A DNA stretch of 64,000 nucleotides from Candidatus Babeliales bacterium (GTDB lineage Bacteria; Babelota; Babeliae; Babelales; Vermiphilaceae). The notes below the pieces were generated by a model. That model was not told where the DNA came from, did no database searches, and worked only from the letters and a program-made list of their open reading frames with translations. Shown one piece after another: positions 1 through 6,664 of the stretch. The translations under genes and the position numbers were made by a program. Numbering within the stretch: position 1 is the stretch's first letter; each line of letters begins with the position of its first letter. The stretch lies in assembly GCA_020049835.1 (NCBI GenBank), contig JAGVLK010000016.1:62001-126000 (forward strand), read 5' to 3'.

Positions 1-2
1 CG

Positions 3-872
3 GCCGCGACTCAAGCTATCGAATCTACAAGTCAAGATATAATTGTCGGCTCTAAGGATGATCCTGTACAGGCATTTGAAGGACAGCATTACGGCAACTC
101 TGATTTTAAACGCCATGATTGGGGACTAGGCGGTTTGGCAATATGCCGACGCAGAACATTTACTGCTACCCCTTATAACTCAGTACGATTATCCGATGAT
201 GCCAAACGACTTTACGATTATGTATATACCCTGCGCCAACTTGAATACGGCCTATTAGGCAAACAATTTAAAGATTGGGATCTTCTGGATATTAAGCAAG
301 TAAATGCCTGGCTTAATCGTTTATCTGAAGATCAACCGGGAAGCTTACGTAGTCACGATCTTCCACCCCTAAAATTACGCACTTCAAAAAAGGATGCCAA
401 GCGTATTGATATGTTCCTTGCGCAGCCTTTGTTAATGACCACATCAGACAAAAAGTGGCTCGCTACAGCGGTACATACGTATCCTCATCCTGTCATTATT
501 GGGGCAAAACTAAAACACATGTTACAAACTGCGCGCGAAAGTCTGCTGAAAGTAGAGGCTGACGAACGGACACAAAAGCTGCATGCTGAAATTCATGTAG
601 CCGCATATATACATCTGCAAATAGGTTCTCTTATGCCATGGAGCAAGAGAAGTGAAGAGACTGCCTGTATATTAGGCAACGTTATCTTAATGCAGCACGG
701 CGTTAAACCGATAATATTTGATGATCTGACTGCATATCGTAGTGCACTCTATAAGTGCATACAACAAAATGATGTCACTCCATTAAGTGCCTACATGCAT
801 GGTCGCATCGTTGAAGCACAAGAACAACAAACAGCTAAGCTTCTTAATGATATAAAAAATGGCCGTCCATAG
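3..872 (+). CDS. Degenerate Fic-like protein, 5' partial
   Basis: The reading frame is open from the left edge of the window (frame of base 3), so the gene begins upstream; no start codon in the visible part is convincing. It is a clear paralog of the next gene (900-1889). Both share a helical segment with NAWLNRL or NGWLSRL and a C-terminal block with LGNVI.MQHGVKPIIF. The order of elements resembles a Fic (Fido) domain: a PGKYR-like element (here PGSLRS), then HxxL.xIHPF-like helices, then the helix after the active-site loop. The expected HPFxxGNGR loop reads MPWSKRSEE here, so the catalytic His and the Gly/Asn/Arg residues are gone. I infer a catalytically dead Fido-fold protein. The relationship is read by eye and is not proven. 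Confidence 0.55.
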   Translation, partial: AATQAIESTSQDIIVGSKDDPVQAFEGQHYGNSDFKRHDWGLGGLAICRRRTFTATPYNSVRLSDDAKRLYDYVYTLRQLEYGLLGKQFKDWDLLDIKQVNAWLNRLSEDQPGSLRSHDLPPLKLRTSKKDAKRIDMFLAQPLLMTTSDKKWLATAVHTYPHPVIIGAKLKHMLQTARESLLKVEADERTQKLHAEIHVAAYIHLQIGSLMPWSKRSEETACILGNVILMQHGVKPIIFDDLTAYRSALYKCIQQNDVTPLSAYMHGRIVEAQEQQTAKLLNDIKNGRP

Positions 873-899
873 AGATCACATACAACGAGGTTATCTGTT

Positions 900-1889
900 A
901 TGAAACAATTACTTTATATAATTGCAGCATTATCGCTGCACATCACCAATGTATATGCTGCATCGACCAGCTCAGTGAGCGTAAATGCTCAATATGCAGC
1001 GCTTGCGCCAGAAGAAAGAGCCGTTTTTGAACGACGCATTGTAGAGCTCGCCAAAACACCATCATGCCATTATGGAATACCCAGCATTGCAGGTGCAATA
1101 GAACGTTTTCCTGCAGCACTGTTTAATAATCCTAATTTTAGGAATATGAGATTACGCCCGGGCAGATTGGATACATTAAAACGCAAAGCGTGCGCAAAAA
1201 CACTTACGTTGCAACCGGATACAGATATAAAACTGCTCAACCATGTGTATGCATTGCAACAGCTGCAAGAAACCGGTTTGCTAACAAAACCTTTTCATAC
1301 ATGGGAACTTGCAGATCTGAGCCGTGTAAATGGATGGCTTTCACGTCTACGCACTGCAAACCCTGGAAAGTTTCGCACACATGGCTTACCTTTGCGTATC
1401 ATTTCGGGAATACCGGATGCTACAGTACGCGATATAGCAAAACGTTTAGCACACTTTACACATACTAAAGAAGATGAAAGACTCTTAACCGCAACTACCT
1501 ATCTGTTAAGTGAACCGGAAATGATTGAACCCGAGCTTTCACAATGGTTCAAAGAAACACAGGAACGTCTTCAACGTATACAGGAAAATAAGGTTTCACA
1601 GATTATTCATTTCGAACTTAATGTTGTTGGCCATATGCATTATTTCTTGCATAAGATACATGCCTGGGAAAAAGCAAATACTGCAACCGCCTGTTTTTTA
1701 GGCAATGTTATTCAAATGCAACATGGCGTTAAGCCAATTATCTTTACCGATAAAAAGGAATACAAAAAAATGTTCTATAGTAATTTAACCCCTGAAAAGG
1801 CACGCCAAGAAATCTTTGGTAATTATATTAAGAGCCTTATTCTAGCGCAACAGAAACCAAAATCGTCTGCATCGAGCAGTTCAAATTAG
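900..1889 (+). CDS. Secreted degenerate Fic-like protein
   Basis: A 329-residue protein with a Sec signal peptide (residues 1-20, ending VYA) and an ACGAGG ribosome binding site upstream. PGKFRT (155-160) matches the PGKYR element of Fic domains. Residues 240-285 align with the Fic core: H-x6 helix, then IHAWEKANTATA at about 253-264 where Fic enzymes have HPFxxGNGRxxR, then QHGVKPIIF where Fic proteins have a similar hydrophobic turn. The motif His and one Asn remain, but the glycines and both arginines are lost. It lies 27 bases after its truncated paralog and is convergent with a genuine Fic gene. A Ser-rich tail ends the protein. The likely role is as an exported effector or a regulator of Fic. 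An unrelated helical fold is possible. Confidence 0.55.
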   Translation: MKQLLYIIAALSLHITNVYAASTSSVSVNAQYAALAPEERAVFERRIVELAKTPSCHYGIPSIAGAIERFPAALFNNPNFRNMRLRPGRLDTLKRKACAKTLTLQPDTDIKLLNHVYALQQLQETGLLTKPFHTWELADLSRVNGWLSRLRTANPGKFRTHGLPLRIISGIPDATVRDIAKRLAHFTHTKEDERLLTATTYLLSEPEMIEPELSQWFKETQERLQRIQENKVSQIIHFELNVVGHMHYFLHKIHAWEKANTATACFLGNVIQMQHGVKPIIFTDKKEYKKMFYSNLTPEKARQEIFGNYIKSLILAQQKPKSSASSSSN

Positions 1890-1921
1890 CACGAACCGAT
1901 AGATATACTACTGCATTGCAT

Positions 1922-1947
1922 AATGAGCCCCTTTAAAGGGGCTCATT
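1922..1947. terminator. Bidirectional intrinsic terminator
   Basis: A perfect 26-base palindrome (AATGAGCCCC, TTTAAA, GGGGCTCATT) is followed by T/A-rich sequence. It lies between the convergent stops of the Fic-like gene (1889) and the Fic gene (1961), so it can serve both. Confidence 0.85.
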
Positions 1948-1960
1948 ATTATAGCCAATT

Positions 1961-3106
1961 TTATAATGGCATCGCACCTTCAGAAAGGATAGCCATATAG
2001 CGTCCATATACAAAACGTTTGGCGCGCTTTTGTCCCGTAATTTCTCGTAAAATACCGATATCAACGAAATTTTTAATCAACGCTGATGCAGTAGGATAAG
2101 ATACCGCAAATCGCTGCTCAATATCTTTGACCGCAATAATTGGAGTTGAAAACAATGCATCAAGCAACATTGTTGCCAGAGGCGATGAAATTTTTTTCTC
2201 CCACAATAATGCTTGGTCATCTTTGCGCAATGCAAGGATACTTTTAGTATCATTAATTGCAGCACTTGATGCTTCGGTAATCGATTTCAAGAAAAAGAGT
2301 ACCCACTGCTCATAATTTCCTGTTTGCCTCACTGTCATCAAGCGATCGTAATACTCTTGTCTATGCTGTTTGAGATAATAACTAGGATATAAAATAGGCT
2401 TTTCGATAACTCCTTTCCAAAACAAATAGAGCGTAATTAAAAGTCTTCCCACGCGACCATTACCATCAAGAAATGGATGTATCGTTTCAAATTGATAATG
2501 CACCAACGCACAATCAATCAATAGTGGATATATCGAATCACTATGTATATAATTTTCTAGATCAGACATTGCAGCATAAGCATCCTCTGGAGAAGGTGGC
2601 ACAAAGGCGGCCGTTTTTAATGTAGCATTTCCAGCACCAATCCAATTTTGCGAACGCTTAAATTCACCGGGTGTTTTATGCTGACCCCGTGTATTATCAA
2701 GTAAAATTGCATGCAGTTCTTTAATCAACCGCGTACTCATTGGCAAGGTTTCAAGCCGTTCAATACCATACTTAATAGCCTTCACATAATTAACTACTTC
2801 TTTAACGTCATTTACATTATCTATAGACACACCATTTTCATATTCCAACAAATCTTCCAGAGAAGCCTGGGTTCCTTCAATTTGCGAGCTTAATAGCGCC
2901 TCTTTCTTTATATACATAGTTATGAACAGATCTATATTAGGTAATAAATACCCCAGGCCATCTAAACGTGCCAAGGATTGCATTGCTTGTTCATGTTGTT
3001 TAAGAAGCTCATTGCTCAACTCAAGAGGAGGCACCGGTGGCAAAGGAGATGGCACAAAAGCCTTATAACCGTTCACATGTGTTATATAGTTACCTTGTCT
3101 GCTCAT
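1961..3106 (-). CDS. fic: Fic family adenylyltransferase (AMPylase)
   Basis: A 381-residue Fic protein of the common class with an N-terminal Fic_N region, a Fic core and a C-terminal winged helix. The active-site motif HPFLDGNGR is intact at residues 210-218, followed by VGR. The inhibitory motif SSQIEG (73-78; S/TxxxE) sits N-terminal, as in self-inhibited class II Fic proteins. Residues 300-375 read as a winged-helix DNA-binding domain. Family knowledge: these enzymes transfer AMP to a Tyr, Ser or Thr hydroxyl of a target protein; the target here is unknown. There is no signal peptide, so it acts in the cytoplasm unless exported by another route. An AAAGG site precedes ATG 3106. The operator array lies immediately upstream, suggesting autoregulation through the winged helix. 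Confidence 0.92.
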   Translation of the reverse strand: MSRQGNYITHVNGYKAFVPSPLPPVPPLELSNELLKQHEQAMQSLARLDGLGYLLPNIDLFITMYIKKEALLSSQIEGTQASLEDLLEYENGVSIDNVNDVKEVVNYVKAIKYGIERLETLPMSTRLIKELHAILLDNTRGQHKTPGEFKRSQNWIGAGNATLKTAAFVPPSPEDAYAAMSDLENYIHSDSIYPLLIDCALVHYQFETIHPFLDGNGRVGRLLITLYLFWKGVIEKPILYPSYYLKQHRQEYYDRLMTVRQTGNYEQWVLFFLKSITEASSAAINDTKSILALRKDDQALLWEKKISSPLATMLLDALFSTPIIAVKDIEQRFAVSYPTASALIKNFVDIGILREITGQKRAKRFVYGRYMAILSEGAMPL

Positions 3107-3116
3107 AAAATACCTT

Positions 3117-3261
3117 TAATTAATGATTTCTTTAATACTGCGGATGACAATACGCCGTTATTAAGACATTCTTTAATAAGATAGCATTTATTAGCCGCTT
3201 ATTAAAGGATTCTTTAATAAAGAGATAAAAAATAACCTGTTATTAAAGAATCCTTTAATAA
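3117..3261. promoter_or_regulatory. Four-box palindromic operator array upstream of fic
   Basis: Four 22-base boxes lie at 3117-3138, 3158-3179, 3199-3220 and 3240-3261, with an exact 41-base period and unrelated 19-base spacers. The consensus is TTATTAAAG-N4-CTTTAATAA. The third and fourth boxes are exact reverse complements of each other, and the first is the most diverged. The array starts 11 bases from the fic start codon and covers its promoter region. At about four helical turns, the spacing would put bound regulators on one DNA face. The likely ligand is the winged helix of the Fic protein; this is inferred. Confidence 0.75.
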
Positions 3262-3407
3262 TAAACAGGAATAACAAGCTCCAACACGCGCCCAAAGATA
3301 TACACTACATTACCAAAAGAGCCTTCAGATAATTAAACACGAGATCTAGCCATCCAATGCATTGATTGGCGCGAAGCATTCACAAAATACCCCCCCCTCG
3401 AAAATGC

Positions 3408-3436
3408 TTTACTTTCGTTATGTAAAACTGTATTCT
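3408..3436 (+). promoter_or_regulatory. Candidate sigma70 promoter for the gene at 3486
   Basis: TTTACT (3408-3413) and TATTCT (3431-3436) are separated by 17 bases. A run of eight C (3390-3397) lies 10 bases upstream of the -35 element. The rest of the gap (3262-3407) shows nothing recognisable. Confidence 0.4.
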
Positions 3437-3485
3437 TAAAGTAAGAGAAGAATAGATTTAAACCTCATTTACAGAAGGAACACAT

Positions 3486-4217
3486 ATGAAGAATACAGCA
3501 TTGTTAACGGTATCACTGATCGTAGCAGGAAATCTAACCGCTGCTAGCCCGATGAACCCTATGCAAGGCTTTTATCAAAGAGCAAAAGAGGCATACGGCG
3601 AATGGCGAGCTCATTGCGTACAACAGCAACATGATGAAAAATTGAATCGCTTATATTGGGATTTAACATATGCAATGCACAATAAAGATGAACAAAAAGC
3701 ATTACAACTTCTTTCCGATGCACAGCGCTCTTTCCAATCTCCATCACAGCATCAAAACCATATATATTGGTCTAATGTACATTTTTCTCCATTACAAATA
3801 TTCAGTTTAGTTAATACAGCAGCATCCGTAAATCCTGAATTTGCAAAAAAGCTGCTGGCTCATAATGATAATGCTCTTGCGGCTGAACTTATGCATAATC
3901 ACGGAGCAACGGAAAGACTAATTTATGAACGAGCCAATCTTGCGCCTCAAGCTTCAACTTTACTTGCAGAAGAACTGGCAGCACGTGACTTTCTCTTCTC
4001 GAGCGCAATTGCAAAAAAAGCTCGTGAAGGAGAAGAAGTAGAGCACGATGTGATCATAGGAAAACCATTCAAAAGTCATTACAAAGTAAATGATGCCGTT
4101 GCAAAAATAATCACTACAAATGCTGGTACAGTTGATTTTGAAGATGGTGATTTCGGTGATATTGCATTGGTAAATCCATTGATAGCACGTAAGAGAGGAT
4201 CACGAGTAGTTGAGTAA
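3486..4217 (+). CDS. Secreted orphan protein
   Basis: A 243-residue protein with a strong AGAAGGA site and a Sec signal peptide (about residues 1-19, ending NLTAAS). The mature part is mainly helical and charged, with no transmembrane segment and no motif I recognise. Residues 150-200 are rich in Ala and Glu; the C-terminus is more acidic and beta-like (VDFEDGDFGDIALVNP) and ends in a basic patch. It stands alone between the Fic operators and convergent endonuclease IV, with its own terminator. Family unknown; an exported host-interaction protein is possible but unproven. Confidence 0.75.
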   Translation: MKNTALLTVSLIVAGNLTAASPMNPMQGFYQRAKEAYGEWRAHCVQQQHDEKLNRLYWDLTYAMHNKDEQKALQLLSDAQRSFQSPSQHQNHIYWSNVHFSPLQIFSLVNTAASVNPEFAKKLLAHNDNALAAELMHNHGATERLIYERANLAPQASTLLAEELAARDFLFSSAIAKKAREGEEVEHDVIIGKPFKSHYKVNDAVAKIITTNAGTVDFEDGDFGDIALVNPLIARKRGSRVVE

Positions 4218-4237
4218 GCATTACTATAAGAACAATT

Positions 4238-4267
4238 AAGAGGTCTCATGTGAAGCCTCTTTTTTTT
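4238..4267 (+). terminator. Intrinsic terminator
   Basis: A stem AAGAGG/CCTCTT with a 12-base loop is followed by eight T. It ends the secreted orphan gene and overlaps the stop codon of the convergent nfo gene by two bases. Confidence 0.8.
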
Positions 4268-5084
4268 ACCAAGAACGAACTAATGCTACTTGCCGCTCTT
4301 CATCAGCCAACGTAGCTGACGGCATTTCCATAATAATTGGCACGTGTATAAGCGCAGGTTGCTGAACTAAATGCTGCAACGCACGCAGCGCAATTGCCCC
4401 TTGATCCAAGAGCAAATGCTCATCCAAATAAGAGCCACGTTGCTGCAGCGTATTATTTAAATGGATAAGCGCAATGCGCTCAAGCCCTACTGCATGCTCG
4501 ACCGCCTGCAGAAATACCTGTTGACCATATAACGATTGCAAATCATAGCCATAAGCATGCGCATGCACCGTATCCAGGCAAAAACGTACTTTTTCCGGAT
4601 GCTCCAGCCGTTCAAGAATGGCGCGAAAATCGGTCATATTACCGCCAATGGAAAGATTACTATGCGCACTGTTTTCCAGCACGATCTGAATAGTATCCTC
4701 TTTGCGTAGCATAAAATTAAGGCGACGCGCCAATGCTTCAATGCCCTGCATGCGATCAGTGGCACCTTTAGCATACCCCGGATGAAAAATAATATGGGTA
4801 AAACCTAAGCGCTTGGCAAGCTCAATTTCGCGCTGCACAAAACGTACCGAAGTTGGCTGCGTATGCGCTAAATTGGTCCAGTATGAAGCATGCACAAAGC
4901 GTTGCGCAATGTGCGCGGTGACCGCTATAAATGCTTGTGCTTCTTGTGCAGTTGGCTCGATAAATTTTTGTGTAACTTGGTTCAACAAAAAGCATTGCAA
5001 CGTGGTGAGCTGCAACTCATGCACACGATGTACCACCGTGTCCAGCCCATCATCAAGACGAATATGCAGCCCAATCGCACGCAT
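4266..5084 (-). CDS. nfo: Endonuclease IV (AP endonuclease)
   Basis: A 272-residue TIM-barrel AP endonuclease that cuts DNA 5' of abasic sites in base excision repair. All nine expected metal ligands can be placed: H65, H101 (in HPG), E137, D171 and H174 (CLDTVH), H208 (HLN), D221 and H223 (DEH), and E253. These match the trinuclear zinc site of the family in order and spacing. The length is slightly below the usual 280-285. Its start is 8 bases after the stop of the upstream mutase gene, so the two are probably co-transcribed. Confidence 0.93.
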   Translation of the reverse strand: MRAIGLHIRLDDGLDTVVHRVHELQLTTLQCFLLNQVTQKFIEPTAQEAQAFIAVTAHIAQRFVHASYWTNLAHTQPTSVRFVQREIELAKRLGFTHIIFHPGYAKGATDRMQGIEALARRLNFMLRKEDTIQIVLENSAHSNLSIGGNMTDFRAILERLEHPEKVRFCLDTVHAHAYGYDLQSLYGQQVFLQAVEHAVGLERIALIHLNNTLQQRGSYLDEHLLLDQGAIALRALQHLVQQPALIHVPIIMEMPSATLADEERQVALVRSW

Positions 5085-5092
5085 TATAAACC

Positions 5093-6496
5093 TTACTCGC
5101 TAAACTGCTGTTCTAAAAAAGCAGCAGTAAAAAAGGGCGCCAATGCTCGTTTAAATTCCTGCTTAATTGCTGCAAGTTCCTGCTCATGCGCAGCTTCAAA
5201 ACGCATGCTTAATGCCGGCTGTGTATTGGAAGCACGCAACAGACCCCAACCACTTGCAAACTGTACACGTACACCATCTATAGTAGTTACTTGCACATCA
5301 TCTTTTTGCAAGAATATATCTTTTACTGTCTGCACGATCAGTTGCTTTTTGTCCTCATCGCAGGTGATGCGATATTCCGGTGAACTCGCCATAGTAGGAT
5401 AACAGGTCAGCAACTGGTCAAGCGATTTGCCCGTACGCAATACAAGCTCAAATACACGCATCATGGCGTAAATACCATCATCAAATCCAAAATAGCGATC
5501 ATGGAAAAAGAAATGGCAACTTAATTCACCGGCGAGCAATGCATCTGTACGTCGCATTTCACGCTTCACAATTGCATGCCCGGAAGGAGAAATAACCGGC
5601 TGCATACCTAGTTTGCGCAAATGATCGATAAGCACCTGTGAACTTTTAATATCAAATACCACTGCACTCCCCGGGTATTCTTTTACAATCTCCTGCGCAA
5701 AAAGCCCAAGCAGCTGATCGCCTGATACCAATATACCCTCTTTGGTCATGGGAACCATGCGATCTGCATCACCATCAAGCCCAATACCCAGTTCAATATC
5801 AGTAGAAGCAAGTACGTTGGCAACATCACGCATATTTTCCGGTTTTACCGGATCTGCTTCATGATGTGGGTAGTTGCCATCAATATCGGTATACAGCTGA
5901 TGAACATGCTGCCAGCCCATGCGGCGTACCAGTTCAGGAATAACGGCGCCACCGGCACCATTACCGCAATCGATAACTGCCGACAGCGGCATATTACGTA
6001 AATGCTCAAAGTTTTGGGCTAACCAATCTATATATGCAGGTATAATCTCCTGTTCACGATACGTACCTGGAACTGCCGATTCCATACGCGCACCGGCTGC
6101 ATAGAGGTTATACAGCTCTTGTACATCATGGCCATAAATAGACTCTTTGCCTACACACAGCTTAACGCCGTTATATTCTTTAGGATTATGAGAAGCGGTA
6201 ATCATAACGCCCGCATCATATGCTTGTGTATGAAGCGCAAAATAGAGTACCGGTGACGGGCAAAGACCAATAAATACCACATCTAGGCCGCTATCAAGCA
6301 ATGCCTGCTGCATTTGTTGTTTCAGCTGCGGCGAATGCACGCGCCCATCCATACCCAATGCGATCGTCTTGATCTGCGGATTTTTCTGGGTAAAAAACGA
6401 TGCTAAAGCACGCCCAAGATCATACATTTTATCCGGAACAAGCTCCAGAGGAACTCTTCCGCGTATATCATATTCACGAAAAATTGATTGATGCAT
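5093..6496 (-). CDS. manB: Phosphomannomutase/phosphoglucomutase
   Basis: A 467-residue alpha-D-phosphohexomutase that interconverts hexose 1- and 6-phosphates for polysaccharide or nucleotide-sugar synthesis. Features in order: the phosphoserine loop TASHNP with Ser102, then NGVK; the metal loop DGDADR near residue 243; the sugar-specificity loop GELSCH (usually GEMSGH) near 326; and the phosphate-binding loop RASNTQP near 430. The loop resembles the dual-specificity PMM/PGM (AlgC) type rather than GlmM. It is the first gene of a probable two-gene unit with nfo. The symbol is approximate because specificity cannot be read from sequence alone. Confidence 0.88.
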   Translation of the reverse strand: MHQSIFREYDIRGRVPLELVPDKMYDLGRALASFFTQKNPQIKTIALGMDGRVHSPQLKQQMQQALLDSGLDVVFIGLCPSPVLYFALHTQAYDAGVMITASHNPKEYNGVKLCVGKESIYGHDVQELYNLYAAGARMESAVPGTYREQEIIPAYIDWLAQNFEHLRNMPLSAVIDCGNGAGGAVIPELVRRMGWQHVHQLYTDIDGNYPHHEADPVKPENMRDVANVLASTDIELGIGLDGDADRMVPMTKEGILVSGDQLLGLFAQEIVKEYPGSAVVFDIKSSQVLIDHLRKLGMQPVISPSGHAIVKREMRRTDALLAGELSCHFFFHDRYFGFDDGIYAMMRVFELVLRTGKSLDQLLTCYPTMASSPEYRITCDEDKKQLIVQTVKDIFLQKDDVQVTTIDGVRVQFASGWGLLRASNTQPALSMRFEAAHEQELAAIKQEFKRALAPFFTAAFLEQQFSE

Positions 6497-6664
6497 CGCA
6501 GCTCATCCTTTTACCTACAAGCATTATTAAATTTCTATCAACTTTAGTATACCACAGTTACAAACTGTTGGCACTTGCCTTGCATAACCCGCAGAGCATG
6601 CTACACTTTAATGCACGAGTATATGAGCAATAACCCGATTATAGCGAACGTATAGCAAAAAACC

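Noticed and set aside
3117-3261. Possible CRISPR array (22-base repeats, 19-base spacers)
   Set aside because: The repeats are near-perfect palindromes that vary between copies, spacers are short, no cas gene is near, and the boxes cover the fic promoter. An operator array explains it better.
4813-5402. Plus-strand Cys-rich frames opposite nfo and manB
   Set aside because: Antisense shadows of two well-supported genes with no ribosome binding site.
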